Assembly: GCA_029218505.1 (NCBI GenBank)
Contig: JAQXRL010000095.1
Location: forward strand, 1 to 33,984
Direction of reading: 5' to 3'
DNA: 33,984 nt
Origin: Eubacteriales bacterium
Lineage (GTDB): Bacteria; Bacillota; Clostridia; Christensenellales; Aristaeellaceae
Below, piece by piece: positions 7,660 to 15,517 of the stretch. How positions within the stretch are numbered: position 1 is the stretch's first letter; each line of letters starts with the position of its first letter. The notes under the pieces are model-generated. The model was not told the origin of the DNA. It saw only the letters and a list, made by a program, of their open reading frames with translations, and made no database searches. Both the position numbers and the translations under genes were made by a program.

Positions 7660-8349
7660 ATGGTCAAAAAACCTTCTGTCGTCGATCAAATCGTTGAAAA
7701 TCTCCGGGATTTTCTGAAATCGGATGTACTGACAATCGGACAAAAGCTGCCCAGCGAAACAGAATTGGCGCATCGATATGGGGTTGGCCGTTCCACCATT
7801 CGTGAAGCGCTTCGTCTTTTGCAGGCGCAGGGATTTGTGGAACTGCGCCCCAATGCCGGGGCCTTTTTGTCCAGCAAAGAGCCGGACAGCACCAAGGCCA
7901 TTCACTGGATTGCCGAGCACGGCGAAGATGTATTGGACGTTATGGAGATTCGTTACAGCATCGAAGGCATTGCCGCACGCATGGCTGCCGAACGCGCAAA
8001 GGACGAGGATATTTACTGCCTTTTTGGCATTCAGACACTGATGGAGCAAGCCTGTGCCGCGGACGATTCCATGAACCTCGCTCTATATGACGAGGCCTTT
8101 CATGAAGCCATCGCCCGGGCAACACACAATCAACTCATGTGCAATCTGGTAGCACAGCTATCCACTGCGTGCGCCAACTTTCGCGGCAAAACCTTTCTTG
8201 CCCATAAAGGAAACGCAGCATGTGCCGCGCACGCGGCAATTCTTCAAGCGATTCGCGCCCATGACGGCGTTGCTGCGCAACAAAAAATGGAAACTCACAT
8301 GCGTGAAAACTACGAACTTGCTAAAGCTTACAATGAACAAAAAGATTAA
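7660..8349 (+). CDS. GntR-family transcription regulator, FadR/FCD subfamily
   Basis: A 229-residue regulator: an N-terminal winged helix (about 1-70, with KLPSETELAHRYGVGRSTIREAL, the canonical GntR recognition helix) and a C-terminal all-helical FCD ligand-binding domain with the usual metal-binding Asp/His positions (DEAFHEAI, AHAAI, METHM). Members of this subfamily typically sense small organic acids and repress catabolic operons. The ATG at 7660 is preferred because AAAGGATGAG lies at proper distance; the in-frame ATG at 7651 directly abuts the ribosome site. It is divergent from the transporter/sialidase/aldolase operon, whose promoter carries a matching operator, so it is most likely that operon's sugar-acid-responsive repressor. 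Confidence 0.92.
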   Translation: MVKKPSVVDQIVENLRDFLKSDVLTIGQKLPSETELAHRYGVGRSTIREALRLLQAQGFVELRPNAGAFLSSKEPDSTKAIHWIAEHGEDVLDVMEIRYSIEGIAARMAAERAKDEDIYCLFGIQTLMEQACAADDSMNLALYDEAFHEAIARATHNQLMCNLVAQLSTACANFRGKTFLAHKGNAACAAHAAILQAIRAHDGVAAQQKMETHMRENYELAKAYNEQKD

Positions 8350-8482
8350 TCCGTTTCGGATATCGCATTCAGCGCTTTGTCCGGCGCTGAAAAAGCCTGC
8401 AAGACGAGGAAGCAAGACTGCAAATGAGGGAGCTTGCACAGACGTAAGGGACGGAAATTTGCCGTTGAAGCGGACGAAGGAA

Positions 8483-8526
8483 GCAAAAATTCCTGCCGGT
8501 TCAATTTGCGCAGCAGGAATTTTTGC
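8483..8526. terminator. Bidirectional terminator between convergent genes
   Basis: Perfect 14-bp arms GCAAAAATTCCTGC (8483-8496) and GCAGGAATTTTTGC (8513-8526) around a 16-base loop. The stem itself ends in an A-run/T-run pair, so it can terminate transcription from the GntR gene on the plus strand and from the hydrolase gene on the minus strand. Confidence 0.8.
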
Positions 8527-8551
8527 GTTTGCGGGGTTTGTCAGAGGTCTG

Positions 8552-8580
8552 ACGCAGATCTCCTGAAAGGAGATCTGCGT
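8552..8580. repeat. Perfect 13-bp inverted repeat with 3-base loop
   Basis: ACGCAGATCTCCT, loop GAA, then the exact complement AGGAGATCTGCGT. There is no T-run, so it is not an ordinary terminator. The loop side exposes AGGAG. It sits between two convergent genes, next to a true terminator. Confidence 0.7.
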
Positions 8581-8757
8581 GACAATGATTGCGGGCTTTC
8601 CGCGATATCAGGGCATCGCACCAATGGATTCGATCCATGGCGGAAATCTTCTCACAATTCGGCGGCGAACTGCCGTTTCTTCTCCGAATGTGCCAGCCGG
8701 ACACACCCTTGGGGCCGCCTCCTTTTCTGAAATGCGCGCATATCGCCGCTGCAACAT

Positions 8758-9732
8758 TCAATTTTGCCGGTAGATCTGTTCGCCGCGCACCAGCGGATAG
8801 CGAACAAGACTCGCCCCGTCCAGTTGCTCCTGATGCATATCCACCGCCGTAATCTGATGGTTATCATACGTGGTATAGTAATATACGCCGCGATCCGCAT
8901 TGCAGCAGGATGTGTACAGGGTAATTTCATATTTGCCGTCGCCTAAATCGCAGCAGCCGCGCTGCTGGTCCACGGAGCCAAGAATATGAAAAAACTGGCT
9001 GACGCTCTCTTCTTCCGCGTCCCCGGATCGGGAATTTAACTTTGTAAACGCGACGCGGACAAAGCGGGATTGGGAGGACAGATCGCCCGGAATGCCAATT
9101 CCACCCATGCCGCGGCTGTAACGGCACAGGGATAGTTTCTCCGAAAACGTGTTTTGCGGATCTCGTGGCGACACATGCATGTAGTTATTCAGTTGAAACA
9201 TCTGCATGGGAAAGGGCGGATTGTTGGTCAGCACACCGACAGGATTGTCATACACCATGACGCCGCTTTCCACGGCTTCCACCGTAATCGCTTCGTTGCG
9301 GTCGGCAATCAGCCAATGCAATTGGGCCACCGGCAGCTGGGCGCTAAAGGGAAGGTTCACCACGCAAATGCGCGCAAGCAGATCGCGCGCTTGCGCCACC
9401 GAGTCACATTGGCCAAGAATCCAGGGAATCAGTTCGTACTGGGCAATGTTGTCCTTCTGCGGATCCGGTTCGCGATACACAGCATTCCCCACAAAATTCA
9501 AACCGGCCATGCAAAGCCCTTTTTCATTTGCCGCATCGTAATACAAAGGATATCCATCGGCAACATGGGCCATGCCAATCAGCGCATAATGATGCTTCAT
9601 TTCCCCCATGCACCGCAGCGGAAACGGATAATCCCGCGGAACAATGGTTACCTCATCTCCGTAAGAAAACTCGTAATCCAACGTTCTTCCAAAATAAAAA
9701 TCTTTTGTCCGATAAGTCGCAGCCGTACACAT
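8758..9732 (-). CDS. Choloylglycine hydrolase / penicillin V acylase-family Ntn hydrolase (bile-salt-hydrolase-like)
   Basis: A 324-residue linear-amide C-N hydrolase. The true start is the ATG at 9732, two codons inside an upstream ATG, because only then is Cys the second residue and free to become the N-terminal nucleophile after Met removal. Conserved family residues are visible: Cys2, Arg16 and Asp19 (FGRTLD), Asn79 in NEKGLCMAGLNF, Asn170-171 in TNNPPF and Arg223/226 (SRFVR), matching C2, R18, D21, N82, N175 and R228 of characterised bile salt hydrolases. It probably deconjugates glycine/taurine bile acids or cleaves a related amide such as an acyl-homoserine lactone or penicillin V; sequence alone does not decide. 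No signal peptide, hence cytoplasmic. Monocistronic with its own promoter. Confidence 0.93.
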   Translation of the reverse strand: MCTAATYRTKDFYFGRTLDYEFSYGDEVTIVPRDYPFPLRCMGEMKHHYALIGMAHVADGYPLYYDAANEKGLCMAGLNFVGNAVYREPDPQKDNIAQYELIPWILGQCDSVAQARDLLARICVVNLPFSAQLPVAQLHWLIADRNEAITVEAVESGVMVYDNPVGVLTNNPPFPMQMFQLNNYMHVSPRDPQNTFSEKLSLCRYSRGMGGIGIPGDLSSQSRFVRVAFTKLNSRSGDAEEESVSQFFHILGSVDQQRGCCDLGDGKYEITLYTSCCNADRGVYYYTTYDNHQITAVDMHQEQLDGASLVRYPLVRGEQIYRQN

Positions 9733-9812
9733 CGTCATACCCCTTTCCTTTTTCTTGCGCGCTCCGTTTCGCCAAACCTGCGCGGCCTTGCCTGCAAACG
9801 CTGTTTGCGCTT

Positions 9813-9841
9813 ATTCTAGCACAAAGATCAGGATCTTTCAA
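9813..9841 (-). promoter_or_regulatory. Promoter of the hydrolase gene with an inverted repeat in the spacer
   Basis: On the minus strand TTGAAA (9841-9836), 17-base spacer, TAGAAT (9818-9813), with a TG one base before the -10. The spacer contains AAAGATC-AG-GATCTTT (9823-9838), a perfect 7+7 inverted repeat that could be an operator. The leader is about 75 bases. Confidence 0.65.
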
Positions 9842-10028
9842 GGGAACAGGAATCTCCCGAACCAAACGGCAGCCCGCTTGCCCTCCATGCGCCTCAAATC
9901 CTGCATGTTCTGCATGTTGCAAAAACAGATATTCAAGGCGGCATCCTTTCATACTGCACGCTGAACGCAAATCCATCTTCATTCAGAATTCATAACATAT
10001 TTGTCACAATAATGTCTCCAAAACAGTA

Positions 10029-10057
10029 TTGACCTTTTTTGACCTTCGCACTATAAT
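10029..10057 (+). promoter_or_regulatory. Promoter of the small heat-shock gene
   Basis: TTGACC (10029-10034), 17-base spacer, TATAAT (10052-10057). TTGACC occurs again in the spacer at 10039-10044. No CIRCE (TTAGCACTC-N9-GAGTGCTAA) or CtsR heptad repeat is visible nearby, so heat control is not explained by DNA sites I know. The rest of 9842-10028 shows nothing notable. Confidence 0.75.
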
Positions 10058-10187
10058 ATAGGCATCGTTTCGAGAGAGGCGAAGCGGCCCAAGACCACAA
10101 AGAAGCACGACCTGCAAAGGCCAAAATGCGACCCTACATAACTGGCAATGTTACCAGCGGTGCAAGGCCAAATGAATGGAGGTTTGC
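10058..10187 (+). promoter_or_regulatory. Long leader of the small heat-shock gene
   Basis: About 120 transcribed bases precede the start codon. They contain an imperfect direct repeat (TGCAAAGGCCAAAATG at 10113 and TGCAAGGCCAAATG at 10161) and a short hairpin CTGG...CCAG near 10140-10157. Leaders of Hsp20 genes are frequently RNA thermometers (ROSE or fourU types). I see no clear U-rich element pairing with the GGAGG, so this is only a suggestion. Confidence 0.3.
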
Positions 10188-10652
10188 ATGATGAGCACTT
10201 ATCTTCCCACTGTTTTCGGAGAAAACCTGATGGACGTTTTTGATGATTTCGACCGCAATTTCTTCCGTGGATTTGGCAATGTTGATCGCGCCCTGTACGG
10301 CAAGCATGCGCAGAACATGATGAAGACCGACGTCAAGGAAACGGAAGAGGGGTACGAGGTAGACGTTGAGCTACCCGGGCTGAAGAAGGACGACATTCAT
10401 CTGGAGCTGAACAACGGTTATCTGACCATCACGGCGGAGAAATCCCTCGAGAAGGACGGCGAAAGCAAGAAGGGCAAGATGCTCCGTCAGGAGCGTTATG
10501 CGGGCGTGATGCAGCGCAGTTTCTACGTAGGCGAGCAAATTACGGAAGAGGACATCAAGGCTTCTTACGTAAGCGGTGTGTTACATCTGCTGCTCCCGAA
10601 GAAGGACGCGTCCAAAGTCCCCGAAAAGAAGCAGATTCTGATCGAGGGCTAA
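10188..10652 (+). CDS. Small heat-shock protein (Hsp20/alpha-crystallin family)
   Basis: A 154-residue holdase chaperone that binds unfolding proteins in oligomers. The alpha-crystallin domain spans about 45-145: KTDVKETEEGYEVDVELPGL begins it, DIHLELNNGYLTITAE lies in the middle, and GVLHLLLPK is the conserved G-V-L near the end. The short N-terminal arm carries FDDFDRNFF. An upstream in-frame ATG at 10176 overlaps the GGAGG ribosome site; the ATG at 10188, 5 bases after GGAGG, is therefore the likely start. Its own promoter lies at 10029-10057, and a hairpin terminator follows 7 bases after the stop. Confidence 0.95.
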   Translation: MMSTYLPTVFGENLMDVFDDFDRNFFRGFGNVDRALYGKHAQNMMKTDVKETEEGYEVDVELPGLKKDDIHLELNNGYLTITAEKSLEKDGESKKGKMLRQERYAGVMQRSFYVGEQITEEDIKASYVSGVLHLLLPKKDASKVPEKKQILIEG

Positions 10653-10658
10653 CCCAAT

Positions 10659-10690
10659 GCCCCGCTGGAGAAATCCAACGGGGTATTTCG
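10659..10690 (+). terminator. Terminator after the small heat-shock gene
   Basis: Arms CCCCGCTGG (10660-10668) and CCAACGGGG (10675-10683) with one mismatch and a 6-base loop, followed by TATTTCGTGTTT. The T-run is interrupted, so read-through into the protease gene 60 bases on is possible. Confidence 0.6.
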
Positions 10691-10743
10691 TGTTTCAACA
10701 AGGGCCGGAACAAATTTCGCGCGGCAGAAAGGCGGAAAACACG

Positions 10744-11478
10744 ATGTTCTTTTTTGCTCCCCTGTTTGCAATGCCATTCTATACCCTGATGATTCTCTAT
10801 GTGCTGGCGGCTGTGCTTCCTGCAATCTTTCTGATGCGGTATGTATACCGTCAAGATCATATTGAAAAGGAGCCGCGTTATCTTCTGGCCAGCCTTGTGT
10901 TGAGAGGCGTTGCCGCCGCGCTGGCAGCCATTGTGTTGGAAATTCTGGCCAAAGCGCTTTTGGATGCATGGGTTGCTCCAACGAATCCAAAGTATACCAT
11001 ATTGCTGGCGTTCCTGGGCGTGGCTGCGGTAGAGGAAGGCACGAAATTCTTTTTTCTTTACCGGCGCACCTGGCGCGACCCGAATTTCAATTTCCGATAT
11101 GACGCGATTCTCTATGCTGTTTTCGTTTCGCTGGGCTTTGCCGCCTTTGAAAACGTGAAATACATCTTCAATTATGGATTGTCCATCGCCCTTTCCCGTG
11201 CCATTCTTGCGGTTCCGGGGCATATGGGCTTTGCGGTGTTCATGGGCATTTTCTATGGCCGCGCAAAGCTGCGCTTTGATTGCGGCGACCGAAATGGATG
11301 CCGGGGAAACCTGGTGCTGAGCTATCTTGCTCCCGTTCTGCTGCATGGTGTTTACGATTCCTGCTGCATGTCCGGCACAACGCAATCCACGCTGATATTC
11401 ATTCTGTTTGTCATTGTAATGTACATCTCCGTCTTTGCATTGATCAAACATGAATCGCGAACGGATACGCCCGTCTGA
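10744..11478 (+). CDS. prsW: PrsW-family intramembrane metalloprotease
   Basis: A 244-residue multipass membrane protein (about seven or eight hydrophobic segments). Family motifs are present in order: EKEP near 41-44, EEGTK at 97-101, FENVKY at 135-140, PGHMGFA at 158-164, and LHGVYD near residue 200. These are the conserved Glu/His residues of the PrsW clade; in Bacillus PrsW performs site-1 cleavage of the anti-sigma factor RsiW. No anti-sigma or sigma gene is adjacent, so the target is unknown. The start at 10744 is chosen because the first membrane helix begins there and an AAAGGCGG site precedes it; an in-frame ATG at 10657 lies inside the upstream terminator hairpin. Confidence 0.85.
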   Translation: MFFFAPLFAMPFYTLMILYVLAAVLPAIFLMRYVYRQDHIEKEPRYLLASLVLRGVAAALAAIVLEILAKALLDAWVAPTNPKYTILLAFLGVAAVEEGTKFFFLYRRTWRDPNFNFRYDAILYAVFVSLGFAAFENVKYIFNYGLSIALSRAILAVPGHMGFAVFMGIFYGRAKLRFDCGDRNGCRGNLVLSYLAPVLLHGVYDSCCMSGTTQSTLIFILFVIVMYISVFALIKHESRTDTPV

Positions 11479-11525
11479 TTGCTCCCCGGAGGAGATCTTC
11501 CGAATTTCGCAAGCCGAATCATTGT

Positions 11526-11549
11526 CCCCTGGCGAAGCCAGGGGTTTTC
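11526..11549 (+). terminator. Terminator after the PrsW-like gene
   Basis: Perfect 8-bp stem CCCCTGGC-GAA-GCCAGGGG (11526-11544) followed by TTTTCATTT, 48 bases beyond the stop codon. Confidence 0.85.
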
Positions 11550-11768
11550 ATTTGTGTTCAATACCATCTGCGCAGGCCTGTCCGTTCCGTCCGCGAAAGG
11601 CGGGCCCTTCTGCCTTCTTCCCACCGGCGCCGTATTCTGCTGTTTTCGTTTTATTCTTTCCCAGGGCGCTTCGATGCCCATGCCACGATATTCGCAATTC
11701 TATTTCGCGCAGAATGTACCGTCTGACCTCTTTAGAACCGCTGGCCTGCCGGTGGTTTTCTGGATGCA
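11550..11768. other. Intergenic stretch between convergent genes, no recognised content
   Basis: Flanked by the terminators at 11526 and 11769. Short open frames on both strands exist (for example a plus-strand frame from ATG at 11674 or 11680 that reads into the next hairpin), but none has a good ribosome site or a recognisable motif. I do not call a gene here. Confidence 0.5.
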
Positions 11769-11802
11769 AAACAGGACGAAGCCGCGACGCTTCGTCCTGT
11801 TT
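11769..11802. terminator. Bidirectional terminator after the liv operon
   Basis: Perfect 14-bp arms AAACAGGACGAAGC and GCTTCGTCCTGTTT with a 6-base loop. The minus strand continues with a TTTT run, about 80 bases past the livF stop; the plus strand continues TTTGTTTTG. Confidence 0.85.
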
Positions 11803-11881
11803 GTTTTGCGTGTACCTTGCCGGGATCCATCCGAAGGCGAAAACCGTCTTCCTTGCCCCTGCCCTGCTGGGAAGTTCCGCG

Positions 11882-12604
11882 TCACTTCCGGGCGCGGCCC
11901 AGATACGCATCCCGCACCTTGGGATTGTTCAACAATTCCATGCCGCCGCCGGACATGGTAATGCGTCCGGTTTCCATGACATAGCCGTAATTTGCACATT
12001 TGAGCGCGGCGTTGGCGTTTTGCTCGATGAGCAGAATCGTGATTCCCTGCTGGGAGAGCCGCCGGATGATGGCGAAAATATCCTTTACCACCAGCGGCGC
12101 CAGGCCCAAGGACGGTTCATCCATCATCATCAGCTGGGGCCGGGTCATCAGCGCCCTGCCCACGGCCAGCATTTGCTGTTCGCCGCCGGAGAGCGTGCCG
12201 GCCAGCTGCCATTCCCGCTCCTGCAAACGCGGAAACATGGAATACACATATTCGATGTCCTGGCGGATTTGCGCGTCATCCTTGCGCAGATATGCGCCGA
12301 TTTTCAGATTTTCCAAAACCGTGAGATTGGAAAACACCCGCCGGCCCTCCGGAACCAAGGCGATGCCGGAAGCCACGATTTTTTGCGTATCCAGCTTTGT
12401 TATGTCCTTGCCCTGAAATTCGATTTTCCCGGCGGACGGCTTGACCAGGCCGCTGATGGCGCGCAAGGTTGTGGATTTGCCCGCGCCGTTGGCCCCGATG
12501 AGCGTCACAATGGAGCCCTTTTCCGCCACTTCAAACGAAACGCCCTTCAGCGCCTCGATTCCGCCATAGGATACCTTCAGGTTTTCCACCTTCAGCAGGC
12601 TCAT
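11882..12604 (-). CDS. livF: Branched-chain amino acid-type ABC transporter ATPase LivF
   Basis: A 240-residue ATPase that powers import with LivG. Seen: Walker A GANGAGKST at about 37-45, the ABC signature LSGGEQQ, Walker B MMMDEPSLGLAP, and the switch His-equivalent region LLIEQNA, all of the LivF subclass (EPS-LGLAP is typical). The start overlaps the livG stop by 4 bases (ATGA), indicating translational coupling. It is the last gene of the operon and is followed by the terminator at 11769-11802. Confidence 0.96.
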   Translation of the reverse strand: MSLLKVENLKVSYGGIEALKGVSFEVAEKGSIVTLIGANGAGKSTTLRAISGLVKPSAGKIEFQGKDITKLDTQKIVASGIALVPEGRRVFSNLTVLENLKIGAYLRKDDAQIRQDIEYVYSMFPRLQEREWQLAGTLSGGEQQMLAVGRALMTRPQLMMMDEPSLGLAPLVVKDIFAIIRRLSQQGITILLIEQNANAALKCANYGYVMETGRITMSGGGMELLNNPKVRDAYLGRARK

Positions 12605-13440
12605 TGATCGTCCACCCCCAGATATGCCGCAATTACGGCGGGATTGTCCTGAATTTCGGCGGGCGTTCCATGGGCAATGCGCTTGCCAAAATCAATGACG
12701 TATATGCGGTCCGAAATATCCATTACCAGGTTCATGTGGTGCTCAATCAAAAACACCGTTAAATCAAACTTTTCCTTGATGCTGCGAATGAAATCGCTCA
12801 GCTGCTCCGTCTCCTGAGGATTCATTCCGGCGGCGGGTTCGTCCAGCAAAAGCAGCTTCGGCTGCGTCGCCAGCGCCCGGGCAATTTCCAGATGCCGCTG
12901 CTTGCCATAGGGCAGAGAAGTGGCCAATTCATCCTTGCTGTCCGCCAGTCCCACGATTTCCAACAGCGCCATCGTCTCTTCCCGCATGCGCTTTTCTTCC
13001 GCATGATTCAGCCGCAGCGTTGCGGTGAACACATTGCTGGTGCGCCGCAAATGGGTTGCGATCAGCACGTTGTCAAACACCGTCTGCGTCTTGAACAGAC
13101 GAATGTTCTGAAACGTGCGGGCAATGCCCATGCGGGTAATTTTGTCCGGCGTCGGGTTGATTACCTTGGGAAATTTGCCCAGGTTTCCCCCGGCATACAG
13201 CTTCTTCATCTTGCCCTGAGGGTGATTCATCACGATGCACTTGTCCTGAAAATACACCGCGCCGTTCGTCGGCTCATATACGCCCGTTACGCAGTTGAAC
13301 GCCGTGGTCTTGCCCGCGCCGTTGGGGCCGATCAGCGCCACGATTTCTCCCTGGTTCACTTCCAGAGACAGGTCGTTTACCGCCACCACGCCGCCAAACT
13401 GCATGGTAACGTTCTCAATGCGCAATACATTGCCGCTCAT
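12601..13440 (-). CDS. livG: Branched-chain amino acid-type ABC transporter ATPase LivG
   Basis: A 279-residue ATPase, partner of LivF. Seen: Walker A GPNGAGKTT, the long insertion between Walker A and signature typical of LivG (ARTFQNIRLF), a degenerate signature (SLPYGKQRHLEIARAL), Walker B LLLLDEPAAGMNPQE and the switch region FLIEHHMNLVMDISDRI. It overlaps livM by 4 bases upstream and livF by 4 bases downstream. Confidence 0.96.
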   Translation of the reverse strand: MSGNVLRIENVTMQFGGVVAVNDLSLEVNQGEIVALIGPNGAGKTTAFNCVTGVYEPTNGAVYFQDKCIVMNHPQGKMKKLYAGGNLGKFPKVINPTPDKITRMGIARTFQNIRLFKTQTVFDNVLIATHLRRTSNVFTATLRLNHAEEKRMREETMALLEIVGLADSKDELATSLPYGKQRHLEIARALATQPKLLLLDEPAAGMNPQETEQLSDFIRSIKEKFDLTVFLIEHHMNLVMDISDRIYVIDFGKRIAHGTPAEIQDNPAVIAAYLGVDDQ

Positions 13441-14489
13441 TTGATCGCCTCCTTGGGCAGTTTCCTGCGGCGAAACAGATCCGGCAGTTCTTTATCGCCC
13501 ATAATGCCCTTCCGATAAAACAGCACCACCACCATGATCACAACGGAAAACACCACCATCCGGAAGCCGGAACGCAAAAGCGGCACCTGAACGCCAAACA
13601 GGAACTGTTCCGTATCCAGAAAACGCAGCCACCATTCCGAGCAGGCGATAAACAGAAAGCTGGCCAGCACCGAACCGGTGATGGAACCCATGCCGCCGAT
13701 GACCACGATCAGCAAAATTTCATACGTCATGGCCACCTTGAAGGTGCTGGCCTGCACGCTGGCCTGATACATGGCCAGCAACGCGCCGCCCACGCCCGCA
13801 AAAAACGAGGAAATCACAAACGCCAGCTGCTTATGCCGCGCCAGATTGATGCCCATGGCCTCCGCGGCAATCTCGTCGTCCCGAATCGCCTTGAACGCCC
13901 GCCCATACGTAGAATTCATCAGCAGCACGATCAGGAACAGACACACCGCCACCACCGCGAAGGGAAACAGCACGGACGAAAACGTGGGAAATTTGCGCAG
14001 CAAATTCGATCCGTTGGTAAGCGGGCCGAACTTGTCATATTGCACCAGCGCCCGCAGAATTTCCGCGAAGCCCAGCGTGGCAATGGCCAGATAATCGCTC
14101 TTCAGCCGCAGCACCGGAAGCCCGATCAAATACGCAAACAGCGCCGCCATCAGCCCCGCCAACAGAATTGCCGCAAAGACCGGCAGCGCAAACTGCACGA
14201 TTCCGCCTTCATAATACTGATACACCGCCATTCTCTGCGCCACGGGAATGGTGGTGATGGCATATGTATACGCGCCGATCAACATAAATCCTGCCTGGCC
14301 CAGGGAGAACAACCCCGTAAAGCCGTTGAGCAAGTTCATGGATACCGCCAGGAGCGCGTAAATCACGCCCTTTTTCAGCACGGTAAACAGCATGGTGGAC
14401 TTGGGCAGCGTGTTTTCCAGCACCCACAGCGCCACAAACAGCACCGCAATGAGCGCCCCATACAGCATCAGCTTTGTCGCCTTTTTCAC
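13437..14489 (-). CDS. livM: Branched-chain amino acid-type ABC transporter permease LivM
   Basis: A membrane permease of about 350 residues, with eight or more hydrophobic segments. Seen: GLFSLGQAGFMLIGAYTYA, a LivM family hallmark, and the C-terminal region with VIGGMGSITGSVLAS, the ATPase contact region. Two GTG starts are possible: 14498, directly abutting the livH stop, or 14489, which gives the usual KKATKLMLYG beginning and has AGGTG about 7 bases upstream. I prefer 14489. It forms the translocation pore with LivH. Confidence 0.94.
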   Translation of the reverse strand: MKKATKLMLYGALIAVLFVALWVLENTLPKSTMLFTVLKKGVIYALLAVSMNLLNGFTGLFSLGQAGFMLIGAYTYAITTIPVAQRMAVYQYYEGGIVQFALPVFAAILLAGLMAALFAYLIGLPVLRLKSDYLAIATLGFAEILRALVQYDKFGPLTNGSNLLRKFPTFSSVLFPFAVVAVCLFLIVLLMNSTYGRAFKAIRDDEIAAEAMGINLARHKQLAFVISSFFAGVGGALLAMYQASVQASTFKVAMTYEILLIVVIGGMGSITGSVLASFLFIACSEWWLRFLDTEQFLFGVQVPLLRSGFRMVVFSVVIMVVVLFYRKGIMGDKELPDLFRRRKLPKEAIK

Positions 14490-14498
14490 GCAAATCAC

Positions 14499-15404
14499 CT
14501 ACACCTTCTCGGAGAGCTTTTCGCCGAAGAGGCCCGTAGGCTTCACGACGAGAATCACAATGAGCAGCGCAAAGGTAAACGCGTCCGAAAACGTGGAATA
14601 CCCCAGCGCCTTGATGATATTTTCACAAATGCCAATGATGAACGCGCCCACCACCGCGCCGGGAATGGAGCCGATTCCTCCAAACACCGCCGCCACAAAG
14701 GCCTTCAGGCCCGGCATTGCGCCCACGGTGGGCGTTACGGTGGCGTAATTCGTGAAATACAGCATGGAGCCCACCGCCGCCAGAAACGAGCCGATGATGA
14801 ACGTCATGGAAATGACGGAGTTGATCTTGATGCCCATCAGCTGCGCCGTTTCAAAATCCTTGGACACCGCCCGCATTGCCATGCCGATCTTTGTGTGCTT
14901 GATCAGCATCACCAGCACAACCACCAGCGCAATGGTCAAAAACGGCGTAATCAAGGTCACCATCTTCGTGGTCGCGCCGCCAATGGTGACGGAATTGCTG
15001 ATAAAGGGAATCACCGGGTACAATTTCGCCAGGCCGCCGGTGACATACCATGCCAGATTTTGCAACAGATAGGACACGCCGATGGCGGAAATCATTACCG
15101 ACATGCGCGGCGCCGTTCGCAGGGGCTTATATGCCACCCGCTCCACGGTAAATCCCAGCAGCACCGTCAGCACGATTACCAGCGGAATCGCGACATACAA
15201 CGGCATCGCTGCGGCAATATACACCATAAAAAAACCCGCAATGGTGAAAATATCGCCATGGGCAAAATTGATCAAACGCAAAATGCCGTACACCATGGTA
15301 TATCCCACGGCGATCAGGGCGTATTGACCGCCCACCGAGATCCCCGCCAGGATATACGGCAGGTTCCTGCCGATAAATTCTCCAATCCCGCTGAAAAATT
15401 CCAT
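14499..15404 (-). CDS. livH: Branched-chain amino acid-type ABC transporter permease LivH
   Basis: A 301-residue membrane permease. Seen: GISVGGQYALIAVGYTMVYG and LRLINFAHGDIFTIAGF near the N-terminus, the signature of LivH, and KAFVAAVFGGIGSIPGAVVGA near the C-terminus. The start ATG at 15404 has GGGAGG 7 bases upstream; an in-frame ATG 27 codons earlier would place a non-membrane, Arg-rich extension in front and is rejected. A strong hairpin lies between this gene and the binding-protein gene. Confidence 0.95.
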   Translation of the reverse strand: MEFFSGIGEFIGRNLPYILAGISVGGQYALIAVGYTMVYGILRLINFAHGDIFTIAGFFMVYIAAAMPLYVAIPLVIVLTVLLGFTVERVAYKPLRTAPRMSVMISAIGVSYLLQNLAWYVTGGLAKLYPVIPFISNSVTIGGATTKMVTLITPFLTIALVVVLVMLIKHTKIGMAMRAVSKDFETAQLMGIKINSVISMTFIIGSFLAAVGSMLYFTNYATVTPTVGAMPGLKAFVAAVFGGIGSIPGAVVGAFIIGICENIIKALGYSTFSDAFTFALLIVILVVKPTGLFGEKLSEKV

Positions 15405-15471
15405 ACGCGAGCCTCCCAAGCAAAATTGTCGGCGCGGCAACCGGTCGCTGTCCTGTCCCGCGCCCAACGAA

Positions 15472-15501
15472 GCGGAGCGCGGCAAAACGTCCGCGCTCCG
15501 C
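15472..15501 (-). promoter_or_regulatory. Intra-operon hairpin between livK and livH
   Basis: Perfect 11-bp arms GCGGAGCGCGG and CCGCGCTCCGC around an 8-base loop, 16 bases after the livK stop, with no T-run. Such stems after binding-protein genes stabilise the upstream message or attenuate the rest of the operon, so that the binding protein is made in excess over the membrane subunits. That role is inferred. Confidence 0.7.
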
Positions 15502-15517
15502 CAAAGTTTCGCGACGC

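Larger units (their letters stand above)
8350..8757. other. Convergent intergenic region rich in hairpins, no gene
   Basis: No convincing coding sequence. Beyond the terminator (8483-8526) and inverted repeat (8552-8580), there is an 8-bp hairpin TTCAGCGC/GCGCTGAA at 8368-8391 just after the GntR stop, and a short ATGGAT/ATCCAT hairpin near 8630-8650. The remainder (8650-8757) shows nothing I recognise. Confidence 0.6.

Noticed and set aside
10021-10187. CIRCE or CtsR control of the small heat-shock gene
   Set aside because: Neither the CIRCE inverted repeat nor CtsR heptads could be found in the promoter region.
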